Assembly: GCA_902526045.1 (NCBI GenBank)
Contig: CABZJI010000001.1
Location: forward strand, 331,900-395,899
Source: an uncultured SAR86 cluster bacterium
GTDB lineage: Bacteria > Pseudomonadota > Gammaproteobacteria > Magnimaribacterales > AG-339-G14
DNA length: 64,000 bases
Direction of reading: 5' to 3'
Positions within the stretch are counted from its first letter, which is position 1; every line of letters starts with the position of its first letter. Positions 21,783 through 29,981 of this stretch are shown here, piece after piece. The notes beneath the pieces are model-generated. The model saw only the letters and a program-made list of their open reading frames with translations. It was not told the DNA's origin and searched no databases. A program made the translations under genes and the position numbers.

Positions 21783-22429
21783 GCAAAAAAGATTACATAG
21801 GGATCTTTGGAGGATCATTTGATCCTATCCACAAAGGGCATATAGAGTCCTTAAAAAGCGTCACCGAGAAATTAAACTTATCTAAGGTATTAGTAATACC
21901 AAATAAGGTTTCTCCTTTAAAAGATCTGTCAGTAGCAAGCTCATTAGAAAAAATAAAAATGCTTGAAATAGCTTTTTCAGACTTCAAAGAAATTGAAATT
22001 GAAGATTATGAATTAAAGAAGGAAGGTCAATCTTTTATGATTGAAACCCTGCAATACCTGGATAAGAAATTAGGAAAGAAAAAACATTTTTTATTGATTA
22101 TTGGGGAGGATTCATTTCAAAGTTTCCATCATTGGAAAAACTACCAAAATATCATAAAAATGACGTCTATATTAGTTATGAATAGGCCTACTTTGAACCA
22201 TGATCTAACTTTAAAGGCAATTGGGCTCCATCAAGATTGCATTGAAAATAGCTATCAAAATAACAATTTAAAAAGAGGAAAAATTTATTTTATTAAAATT
22301 AAACCAAATCCAGCTTCGTCAACTCATATTAGAGAGAATATAGATGATCAAAGTGTTCTCGCGGAGGGTCTTGACGATAGTGTGTTGAAATATTTACAAG
22401 AGCAAAAGATTTATAATAAACATGACTAA
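21779..22429 (+). CDS. nadD: Nicotinate-nucleotide adenylyltransferase
   Basis: Makes nicotinate adenine dinucleotide from nicotinate mononucleotide and ATP for NAD synthesis. The 216 residues have the nucleotidyltransferase motif GIFGGSFDPIHKGH near the N-terminus and the C-terminal SSTHIRENI motif. The start is a TTG overlapping the proA stop. The 3' end overlaps rsfS by 8 bp. Conserved gene order adds confidence. Confidence 0.95.
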   Translation: MSKKDYIGIFGGSFDPIHKGHIESLKSVTEKLNLSKVLVIPNKVSPLKDLSVASSLEKIKMLEIAFSDFKEIEIEDYELKKEGQSFMIETLQYLDKKLGKKKHFLLIIGEDSFQSFHHWKNYQNIIKMTSILVMNRPTLNHDLTLKAIGLHQDCIENSYQNNNLKRGKIYFIKIKPNPASSTHIRENIDDQSVLAEGLDDSVLKYLQEQKIYNKHD

Positions 22430-22748
22430 AATTTCTCATAATTTAATCATGAATTCTTTGGAAGAATTAAAGGCAGTAGACACAAAAATATTGTCTCTGA
22501 GAGACATAAGTAGTTTTACAGATATCATGATCATAACCTCAGGCACTTCCTCTAGACATATGTCTGCTATTTCAGACAAAATTCAAGAAAATCTCAAAGA
22601 AAAATCTATTCCCATTATCTCAGTGGAAGGCAAAGGTTCAAGCGAATGGGTTTTATTGGATTTAGGAGATATTGTGGTAAACATCATGTCCAAGCCCGCT
22701 AGAGAACTTTATGATTTGGAGAGTCTCTGGGATCCTAATTTGTTATAA
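22422..22748 (+). CDS. rsfS: Ribosome silencing factor
   Basis: RsfS binds ribosomal protein L14 and blocks joining of the ribosomal subunits under starvation. The 108-residue product has the family segments DIMIITSGTSSRHMSAI and GSSEWVLLDLGDIVVNIM followed by the REFY-like AREFYDLE-type motif (here ARELYDLESLW). In most Gammaproteobacteria rlmH follows; here mrdA starts 3 bp after the stop and rlmH is absent. Confidence 0.95.
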   Translation: MTKISHNLIMNSLEELKAVDTKILSLRDISSFTDIMIITSGTSSRHMSAISDKIQENLKEKSIPIISVEGKGSSEWVLLDLGDIVVNIMSKPARELYDLESLWDPNLL

Positions 22749-22750
22749 CG

Positions 22751-24559
22751 ATGAAAATTAAAAAATTTTTTTCGGTAAAGCGAGATTCAGATTTCAATAA
22801 GTTTATTGTTTATTTAATTTTTCCTATTTTTTTGATGTTTGTAGTTTTGTTACAAACTATTAATTTGACAGTACTCAATGGAAAAAAATATGAGACTCAG
22901 TCAGAGAATAATAGAATCGTGTCGAGAACAATTTATCCTACAAGAGGTTTAATTTACGATACAAATGGTGCGTTGTTAGTTGAAAATGTACCTTCATCTC
23001 AATTGAATTTAGTTCCTGAAAGATCAACAAATACGATAGAAAAAATCAAAGAAATTGCTGACTTATTGAATTTAGAAGAATCTTTTTTGTTAGATATGTA
23101 TGAAAATCAAATAAAAAAATCTAGGTATCCTTTTCAACCAATTATCTTGGCCAAATCATTGAATGATGAGCAGATAGCTTTAATAAGTGTTTCAGGTGAA
23201 AAATTCCAGGGATTTAGTGTTGAAACTGGTTTGGTAAGGTCGGCTGTAAACAAGAAATCATTAGCTCATGTTCTTGGTTATTTAGGATACTCTGAGCTAA
23301 ATGATACCAATGAAAGTTCTGGCTTTAGTCTAGGAAACCAGATAGGAATCTCTGGGATTGAAAAAACTTATCATGATCAATTGAGCGGAAAACTAGGCAC
23401 GAGAATAGAAGAAAAAAATGTATCTGGTGAGTTTGTTCGAGTGTTATCTGAAAATAATGCTATTAGCGGAAAGGATTTAAAACTATCTATTGATCTTAAT
23501 CTGCAAAATTTCTTAACTCCTTTTTTTGAGGGACAAAAAGGAGCTTTGGTAGCTTTAGAACCTAAGTCTGGATTGATTAAGGCACTAATAAGTTCTCCTT
23601 CTTATGATCCTAATGTCTTTAATTCGAGCAGTTCTTTAGCTGAAATCCAATCTATCTTCAATAATGACGACGGACCTTTATTCAATAGAGCAACCATGGG
23701 AAATTATCCTCCTGCATCTACAATAAAACCGATCCTTGGTTTAGCAGCTTTAGACGAGGGAATAGTCGATTGGAACACAATTATTCAAGATGACGGAGAA
23801 TTTTATGTTGAAGGCGATCCTCGACCATACAGAGGATGGAAAGAAGATGGTCATGGCAAGGTCAATTTAGAAAGAGCAATCGTTGAATCTTCGGATATTT
23901 ATTTCTACTCTACCGCATATGATCTTACTATAAAAAAGTTAGAACCTTTTCTGAATAAATTTGGCTTCGGAGATAAGACCGAAATTGATGCAGAAGAATC
24001 AACAGGACTTGTACCAAATGAAAAATGGAAGTTAGGCTATATTGGCGACTTTTGGTTTAAAGGTGACAGTATCAATTTAGGTATTGGTCAAGGTTACATG
24101 CTTTCCACTCCTATCCAAATTTCACAGGCCATAGCAATAATAGCTAATAGAGGAGAGATAATTAAACCTCGTTTAGTAGAAGAGATTGATGAGTTAGCAA
24201 CAGAAATAGAATCTTTAGGAAAAGTTACTCTGAAGGATGAAAAAAATTGGGAAAAAATTGAAAAATCAATGATAGAAGTCATCAACTCATCAAATGGCAC
24301 TGCCAACAACATAAAGGACAGTAAATATCTAATAGCCGGTAAGACCGGAACAGCACAAATTAAAAGTTATGAAGATCAAGATTATGAGGATATTAGAGAA
24401 AATCCATTTTTCAGGGATCATGCTTTATTTGTTGGTTATGCCCCAATTCCAAACCCGGAGCTACTAATCTTAGTAATTATTGAAAATGGAGAATCTGGAA
24501 GCAGGGTAGCAGCGCCAATTGCAAAAGCTGGTTTTGATTATTACTTAACAAAAAAATGA
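22751..24559 (+). CDS. mrdA: Penicillin-binding protein 2
   Basis: Class B PBP, the transpeptidase of the rod-shape elongation complex. The 602 residues contain one N-terminal membrane segment (about residues 19-40), the pedestal motif SRTIYPTRGLIYD, the active-site serine in PPASTIKP (about residue 323), the SSD second motif (about 379) and KTGTAQ (about 530). The protein works with RodA, whose gene overlaps by 4 bp downstream. Confidence 0.96.
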   Translation: MKIKKFFSVKRDSDFNKFIVYLIFPIFLMFVVLLQTINLTVLNGKKYETQSENNRIVSRTIYPTRGLIYDTNGALLVENVPSSQLNLVPERSTNTIEKIKEIADLLNLEESFLLDMYENQIKKSRYPFQPIILAKSLNDEQIALISVSGEKFQGFSVETGLVRSAVNKKSLAHVLGYLGYSELNDTNESSGFSLGNQIGISGIEKTYHDQLSGKLGTRIEEKNVSGEFVRVLSENNAISGKDLKLSIDLNLQNFLTPFFEGQKGALVALEPKSGLIKALISSPSYDPNVFNSSSSLAEIQSIFNNDDGPLFNRATMGNYPPASTIKPILGLAALDEGIVDWNTIIQDDGEFYVEGDPRPYRGWKEDGHGKVNLERAIVESSDIYFYSTAYDLTIKKLEPFLNKFGFGDKTEIDAEESTGLVPNEKWKLGYIGDFWFKGDSINLGIGQGYMLSTPIQISQAIAIIANRGEIIKPRLVEEIDELATEIESLGKVTLKDEKNWEKIEKSMIEVINSSNGTANNIKDSKYLIAGKTGTAQIKSYEDQDYEDIRENPFFRDHALFVGYAPIPNPELLILVIIENGESGSRVAAPIAKAGFDYYLTKK

Positions 24560-25656
24560 GTAGAAACCCATTAGAATTTTCTTTATCTTCCCAGATGCTA
24601 AAGCCTAATAAGTGGCTTAATCAAGATTGGTTTATTCTTTTTTTAATTTTTTCTTTGGTTAGTTTTGGGCTAATGATGATCTATAGTGCTTCAGGCTCGA
24701 TGGAGATGGTTTTGAGACAAGGGATTTTCGCAGTAATTGGTTTTGTCTTTATGATTTACTTATCTTTAAGTGATTATCAGAGGTTGTTGCCTATCTACTT
24801 AAATGTATTTTGGATAGGATTATTTTTTTTACTGGTGGTGCTTATGATTCCATCTGATGCAGCTACCAAAAGGTGGATAAATCTTGGAATTTTTGGATTT
24901 CAGCCTTCTGAGCTAATGCGATGTTTATTGACAATAAGTGCAGCAGCCTTTCTTTCTAGAAATCCAAGAATAGCTTTCAGAGATTGGATTGTTGTTATAT
25001 GCGTAAGTTTTTTCTCCTTTTATTTAGTGTTCATACAACCTGATTTAGGAACTGCAATTATGGTCTTGATTTCAGGAATTCTTCCAGTTTTGATATCCGG
25101 ATTTCCAGTCAGTTATCAAATTCTAGGAACAGCTATTATTCTATTATCAATGCCATTTTTTTGGATGAATTTACTAGAGTATCAAAAACAAAGGGTGCTC
25201 ACTTTTTTTGATCCCAGCTCAGATCCATTGGGTGCAGGATGGAATATTATTCAATCTCAAATAGCTGTTGGCTCAGGGAGTCTATTTGGAAAAGGCTTTC
25301 TTCAAGGTACTCAAAGTCAATTAAATTTCGTCCCTGAAAGTCATACAGATTTTATTTTCGCTGTTGTTGCTGAGGAATTTGGATTATTCGGAGTAATGGG
25401 ACTGTTCTTGGTATACTTAATAATAGCTTTTAGATTAGTTATGATTGCAAAAAAATCAAATATACTTTTTGTAAAACTAGTTGCCGGTACCTTTATTTTT
25501 CTTCTTTTGACTTATGTTGCATTTAATACTGCTATGGTGGTGGGAATTTTACCAGTTGTAGGTATGCCACTACCTTTTTTGAGTCAGGGAGGCACAGCAT
25601 TAATTATCAACATGATCATGATTGGAATTATTTTGTCTTTTAGGAGAGTGACTTGA
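24556..25656 (+). CDS. mrdB: Rod shape-determining protein RodA (SEDS glycosyltransferase)
   Basis: SEDS-family peptidoglycan glycosyltransferase that polymerises lipid II during cell elongation with PBP2. The 366-residue protein has about ten hydrophobic segments. The signatures MMIYSASGS near residue 36, the LNFVPESHTDFIFAVVAEE loop (about residues 255-273) with the putative catalytic Asp, and the C-terminal GMPLPFLSQGGTALI motif identify RodA. It overlaps mrdA and mltB by 4 bp each. Confidence 0.96.
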   Translation: MSRNPLEFSLSSQMLKPNKWLNQDWFILFLIFSLVSFGLMMIYSASGSMEMVLRQGIFAVIGFVFMIYLSLSDYQRLLPIYLNVFWIGLFFLLVVLMIPSDAATKRWINLGIFGFQPSELMRCLLTISAAAFLSRNPRIAFRDWIVVICVSFFSFYLVFIQPDLGTAIMVLISGILPVLISGFPVSYQILGTAIILLSMPFFWMNLLEYQKQRVLTFFDPSSDPLGAGWNIIQSQIAVGSGSLFGKGFLQGTQSQLNFVPESHTDFIFAVVAEEFGLFGVMGLFLVYLIIAFRLVMIAKKSNILFVKLVAGTFIFLLLTYVAFNTAMVVGILPVVGMPLPFLSQGGTALIINMIMIGIILSFRRVT

Positions 25657-26609
25657 GAATAGTCATTTTTTTCATTATGTTTCTATCGCCGATGATCTAT
25701 GCTGATTATTCTTCTAATGATGCTGTAAAAGATTTTATCAACGAGATGCATCATAAACATGATTTTGATCTGAACTTTCTGAATTCCATTTTTTTAAGTG
25801 CTAACAAACAACAGAAGATCATAGATCTTATGAATCGGCCTGCTGAAAAAGCTTTTTCTTGGGACAAATACCGGAAAAGACTTGTTTCGCCCATGCGAAT
25901 TGAGAATGGTAAAAAATTCTTAAATGCATACATGACAGAGTTCATAGCTGCTGAAAAAGAGTTTGGCGTACCAAAAGAAATCATAGCTTCTATAATAGGG
26001 ATAGAGTCAAGCTATGGATCAATAAAAGGAAGCACTAGGGTGATTGATTCTCTGGCTACTTTAAGTTTTGATTATCCTAGAAGATCAAAATTCTTCAAAA
26101 TCCAGTTAGAGAATTTTTTGTTGCTTTCTAGAGAAGAAAATTTTGATCCTCTTGAAGTGAATGGTTCTTATGCTGGAGCTATGGGCTTCGGACAATTTTT
26201 ACCTGAATCTTATCGGAGACTTGCTATAGATTTTGATGAAGATGGAATAAGAGACATCATAAATAATCCTGCAGATGCTATTGGAAGTGTTGCTAATTAT
26301 TTAATGAAAAATGGTTGGCAAAAGGGCTCAAATATTGCTGTAGAAGCAAACCTTATAAATAAGGAGAATCCTATTTCAACTATTTGGAAAATGAAAAAAA
26401 ATGAATATCTTGAATTAGAGCCAAAAAATAAGGTCGAATTTGATGAATTAAAAAGTGAAACTTATTTGCAAGTAGCTGTAAGCGATGATTCTTATTGGAT
26501 AGGAGGCAATAACTTAAAGGTTTTATCAAGATATAATAAAAGTTCTTTTTACGTTATTGCAGTTCTTTTATTGAGCAAAGAGTTAGCATTTTTTTTAAAC
26601 GAGGTTTGA
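25653..26609 (+). CDS. mltB: Lytic murein transglycosylase B (GH103)
   Basis: Cleaves the MurNAc-GlcNAc bond to give 1,6-anhydro ends in the periplasm. The 318 residues start with a signal peptide (IVIFFIMFLSPMIYA); no lipobox cysteine is seen, so this is probably a soluble or signal-anchored form. The catalytic Glu is Glu118 in IIGIESSYG, and the second signature is YAGAMGFGQFLPESYRR. The start is TTG, overlapping the mrdB stop by 4 bp. In Pseudomonas rlpA sits between mltB and dacA; here it is missing. Confidence 0.93.
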   Translation: MRIVIFFIMFLSPMIYADYSSNDAVKDFINEMHHKHDFDLNFLNSIFLSANKQQKIIDLMNRPAEKAFSWDKYRKRLVSPMRIENGKKFLNAYMTEFIAAEKEFGVPKEIIASIIGIESSYGSIKGSTRVIDSLATLSFDYPRRSKFFKIQLENFLLLSREENFDPLEVNGSYAGAMGFGQFLPESYRRLAIDFDEDGIRDIINNPADAIGSVANYLMKNGWQKGSNIAVEANLINKENPISTIWKMKKNEYLELEPKNKVEFDELKSETYLQVAVSDDSYWIGGNNLKVLSRYNKSSFYVIAVLLLSKELAFFLNEV

Positions 26610-26610
26610 T

Positions 26611-27762
26611 TTGAAACTATTACTTATCTTTTTTCTACTTTCAATTTCAAATTTATTTTCACAGACTTTGATTCCAGATCCGCCAGAGGTTAATGCAAAA
26701 AGCTATATTTTAGTTGAAGCTCACACGAATGAAATTATCTCCGAACAAAATGCAGATCTGCCATCTGGTTTAGCAAGCTTGACAAAAATTATGACAGGTT
26801 ATGTAGTTGCTGATCAGTTAGAAAAAGGCTTCATATCCAAAGATGATCTGGTCTTGATTTCAGAAGTATGTTGGCGAATGGAAGGCTCAAGAATGTTCAT
26901 CCAAGAAGGGAAAAGAGTTTCGGTTGATGATTTACTTAAAGGAATGATTATTCAATCAGGTAATGATGCAAGTTGTGCCCTTGCTGAGCATGTTGCTGGT
27001 ACCCAAGGAGATTTTGCTGTTTTAATGAATGAGTATGCAGCTGAATTAGAGATGTTGGATTCAAATTTTGTAAATCCGACAGGTTTACCAGATGTTAATC
27101 ATTACTCAACCGCAAGAGATTTAGCAAAATTAAGTATCAGCATGATCAATAATTTTCCAGAGCACTATTCATTATATAAAGAAAAAGAATTTACTTTTGA
27201 TGATATCAGGCAGCTAAATAGAAATAGCCTACTTTGGCAAGACGATTCAGTTGATGGGATAAAAACTGGGCACACTAATGATTCAGGTTATTGTCTAGCC
27301 GGCTCTGCTATTAGAGGGGAAACAAGATTCCTTAGTATTGTTTTAAAAAGTGCATCAGAAAAGACAAGAATTAGAGACACAAGGCGATTGTTGGACTATG
27401 CATTTAGGTTTTATCAAACAAAAACAATTGTGAAAGCATATGAACCTTTAACAACCGTTGATGTATGGGCTGGAATTGATGAAAAAGTGTCACTAGGCTT
27501 AGATTCAGATTTAAAAATCACCCTTCAAAGGAATAAATTTAGAAATCTTGAATTAGACTTGCCAAGCAGCTTAGGTGTAAGGGCTCCAATATCTAGAGAT
27601 CAAAAACTGGATGAGTTAATTTTATTGGCTGAAGGCGAAAGAATTGAGTCATATGATTTAGTAGCAATATCAGATGTGAAGAAAAAAAGTTTTGTTTCAG
27701 CATTGTGGGATAACTTGATTTTCTCTATTTATAGTTTTTTTATGCAAGATGAAACAACTTAA
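26611..27762 (+). CDS. dacA: D-alanyl-D-alanine carboxypeptidase (PBP5/6 family)
   Basis: Removes the terminal D-Ala from peptidoglycan pentapeptides. The 383-residue product has an N-terminal signal (residues 1-18), the SxxK active site at Ser56-Lys59 (ASLTKIM), the SGNDAS motif (about residue 117) and KTGHT (about 218). The C-terminal beta domain ends with a short amphipathic helix for membrane attachment. The start codon is TTG 2 bp after mltB. Its last base overlaps the next gene's start, so released D-Ala could be linked to the following transaminase. Confidence 0.94.
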   Translation: MKLLLIFFLLSISNLFSQTLIPDPPEVNAKSYILVEAHTNEIISEQNADLPSGLASLTKIMTGYVVADQLEKGFISKDDLVLISEVCWRMEGSRMFIQEGKRVSVDDLLKGMIIQSGNDASCALAEHVAGTQGDFAVLMNEYAAELEMLDSNFVNPTGLPDVNHYSTARDLAKLSISMINNFPEHYSLYKEKEFTFDDIRQLNRNSLLWQDDSVDGIKTGHTNDSGYCLAGSAIRGETRFLSIVLKSASEKTRIRDTRRLLDYAFRFYQTKTIVKAYEPLTTVDVWAGIDEKVSLGLDSDLKITLQRNKFRNLELDLPSSLGVRAPISRDQKLDELILLAEGERIESYDLVAISDVKKKSFVSALWDNLIFSIYSFFMQDETT

Positions 27763-28601
27763 TGCCTTTTTCTTCTCTTAATTTCGATATAAAAGAATCT
27801 CATAAACTTTCTATATCTCCCTTTGATAGAGGATTTTTATTTGGAGATGCTGTTTATGAAATGATACTCAGTATAAATGGAAGATGTATTTTTCTGAACG
27901 ATCACCTTGCTAGATTAAAAAAGAGCCTAGATTCAATAAAACTTAATCTAAATTTTAAAGAAAAAAACTTAGTCGATGAAATCAAGAGAATTTCAAATTT
28001 AAATGATAATCCATTTCAAGCAATATATATTCAAATTTCCAGAGGTGTTCAATTAGCTAGAAATCATCTTCCTGAAGAAAATTTAAGTCCTACAGTCTTT
28101 ATAACGTCCTTTAAAATTAATAATCCATCGGATAGACAGAAGGGAATTTCTGCATTACTTAAAGAAGATGAGAGATGGTTAAAAGCAAATATCAAATCTA
28201 CATCTTTACTGGCAAATGTTTTGAGTAAAATTGAAGCTGATTCTGAAGGCCACGAAGAAGTAATCTTGCATAAAGATGGTTTTTTAAATGAAGGCGCAGT
28301 ATCAAATTTATTTTTATTTATAAATGATGATCTTCATACACCATCTCTTGATGCAAACATATTGCCTGGTGTTACAAGGGGAAAACTTATTCAATCAGCG
28401 GAAGCTGATAATATAAATGTTATTCAAAGGATTATTCATATATCAGAAATTGATGATGCTCAAGAAGTCTTTATGTCATCAACTACAAAGGGAGTAATAC
28501 CTGTAGTAAAAATAATAGGTTCTGATTTTGATACAGATCACCCAGGTGATCTCACATCCAGACTAAGAGAGATATATTTACGAGAAATTTATCAGGCATA
28601 A
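27762..28601 (+). CDS. dat: D-amino-acid transaminase, class IV PLP aminotransferase
   Basis: Interconverts D-alanine and D-glutamate with their keto acids. The 279 residues match the D-amino-acid transaminase branch: SPFDRGFLFGDAVYEMI (residues 19-35), Schiff-base Lys156 in NVLSKIEA and Glu177 in LNEGAVSNLF. Branched-chain aminotransferase and aminodeoxychorismate lyase are relatives; the FDRGFLFGDAVYE pattern and position after dacA favour D-amino acid use. It overlaps dacA by one base, so it is probably co-translated with it. It could recycle the D-Ala released by DacA or make D-Glu for peptidoglycan. The 3' end overlaps convergent holA by 10 bp. Confidence 0.83.
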   Translation: MPFSSLNFDIKESHKLSISPFDRGFLFGDAVYEMILSINGRCIFLNDHLARLKKSLDSIKLNLNFKEKNLVDEIKRISNLNDNPFQAIYIQISRGVQLARNHLPEENLSPTVFITSFKINNPSDRQKGISALLKEDERWLKANIKSTSLLANVLSKIEADSEGHEEVILHKDGFLNEGAVSNLFLFINDDLHTPSLDANILPGVTRGKLIQSAEADNINVIQRIIHISEIDDAQEVFMSSTTKGVIPVVKIIGSDFDTDHPGDLTSRLREIYLREIYQA

Positions 28602-29512
28602 TACATTAAGGCATTAAAATGCACTTTTATTAATTTTTCATTATTTTCTGATTTAATCAACCTATCTAATTTAGCGATTTCCAATTTTATTTTATTTATT
28701 GAATCTTCTGATATTGTCTTAGCCCTATTTTTTAAATCAGATACATAATCGAAGGGACCTGGTACTTTCATTGTTGGGTTAGTTTGTAGTGCTTCGATAA
28801 AAGACAATTCTCTATTTAAGCTCCAGAGCATTAAAGTTAATGGTACTTTCTCAATGAGAAGTTGATTTAGAAGTTTGCTAAAAATTAATGCGTTTGAATT
28901 GATGAAACTCCTAGAAAAAGAAAATATATCTTTGCTTGAACTATCGATCAATGAATCTTTAATGGTGATCATTTTTAGATCTTCATTCTTTGATATGAGT
29001 TTAAGGCATTTTAATTCTTGATCAGCAGCCAAGAGATTTCCATTTGTCAGCTCAGTTAAATATTCAGACATTTGAGCATCTAAATCAAGGCCTCTCCTTT
29101 TAGCCCTTGATTTAAGCCATGCAGGGAACTGATTTGGATAAACCTTTTCTATATGTGACGATTCCGTAATAGAGGAAATTTTCTTATACCAAGCACTGCC
29201 TTTTACTTTGGTAACATTTTCAATTGACAAGATAATTGTTTTGGAACTTTCTTCTTTGTCTGAGAATTCTTCTAAATAGTTAAGGCAATCTTTCGTAGGA
29301 GCAAATCCATTAATTCTCAAATCTAAAAGCTCTTTATCCTCAAATAAAGATAAACTTTCATTGTTATCAAACGTATCCCAATTAAACTTTTTGTCTACAA
29401 AAAAAACTTTTCTGTTTAGATACCCTTCTTTTTTTAATTTATTGATTTCTATTAATCTATTTTCTTGAAGCAGAAAGGACTCATCACTAATAAAGCAGTA
29501 TATTTCAGCCAT
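28592..29512 (-). CDS. holA: DNA polymerase III delta subunit
   Basis: Clamp-loader subunit that opens the beta sliding clamp. The 306 residues follow HolA architecture: a short AAA-like N-terminal half without a P-loop and a helical C-terminal collar. Segments such as FPAWLKSRAKRRGLDLD (about residues 128-144) and ELTNGNLLAADQELKCL are characteristic. It overlaps lptE by 8 bp; the leuS-lptE-holA order is conserved in Gammaproteobacteria, which supports the weakly conserved sequence. Confidence 0.88.
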   Translation of the reverse strand: MAEIYCFISDESFLLQENRLIEINKLKKEGYLNRKVFFVDKKFNWDTFDNNESLSLFEDKELLDLRINGFAPTKDCLNYLEEFSDKEESSKTIILSIENVTKVKGSAWYKKISSITESSHIEKVYPNQFPAWLKSRAKRRGLDLDAQMSEYLTELTNGNLLAADQELKCLKLISKNEDLKMITIKDSLIDSSSKDIFSFSRSFINSNALIFSKLLNQLLIEKVPLTLMLWSLNRELSFIEALQTNPTMKVPGPFDYVSDLKNRAKTISEDSINKIKLEIAKLDRLIKSENNEKLIKVHFNALMYYA

Positions 29513-29981
29513 TAGAGATTTTTATTAAATTAGACTTAATATCTTCCAGGGCTTTTTCAAGGAAATTGTTTTTAATTTCTTCTGTAATTTTATCATTCGA
29601 AAGAATATTTGAAGTATTGTATGGATAAAGTTCAGAGTCATAAAAGCTTTCTGAAATGATTTTGTCATTTAAGATTAATTCATACTCTAAAGAATACTCG
29701 ATGCTTCCTACCGCAGGCATAAGATTTTTGTCCGTGGCAGAGAGAAATTTCCCGATTCTTTGTGAGATAATCCTAATTTTTAAATCAACTTGATCTGTTT
29801 TGGATAAGTTCAATCCTACATATCCCTGATTAGATTTAATATTTTTGACAAGTAATTTATTAAGAGGTGTACTTTCATAAATCAATACAGCATCAAGCTT
29901 TGATGGATTATTAGAAACTAGACTATATCCGCAGGAATAAATAAACATGCATAGAAGGGATGTAGAGACATATCGCATCAC
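29505..29981 (-). CDS. lptE: LPS-assembly lipoprotein LptE
   Basis: Outer-membrane lipoprotein that plugs the LptD barrel and helps deliver lipopolysaccharide to the cell surface. The 158-residue protein starts with a hydrophobic signal ending in a cysteine (Cys17, IYSCGYSL), a somewhat unusual lipobox. The CGY motif and beta-strand rich body match LptE. It overlaps leuS by 4 bp upstream and holA by 8 bp downstream. Sequence conservation is low in the family, so context carries much of the call. Confidence 0.85.
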   Translation of the reverse strand: MMRYVSTSLLCMFIYSCGYSLVSNNPSKLDAVLIYESTPLNKLLVKNIKSNQGYVGLNLSKTDQVDLKIRIISQRIGKFLSATDKNLMPAVGSIEYSLEYELILNDKIISESFYDSELYPYNTSNILSNDKITEEIKNNFLEKALEDIKSNLIKISNG

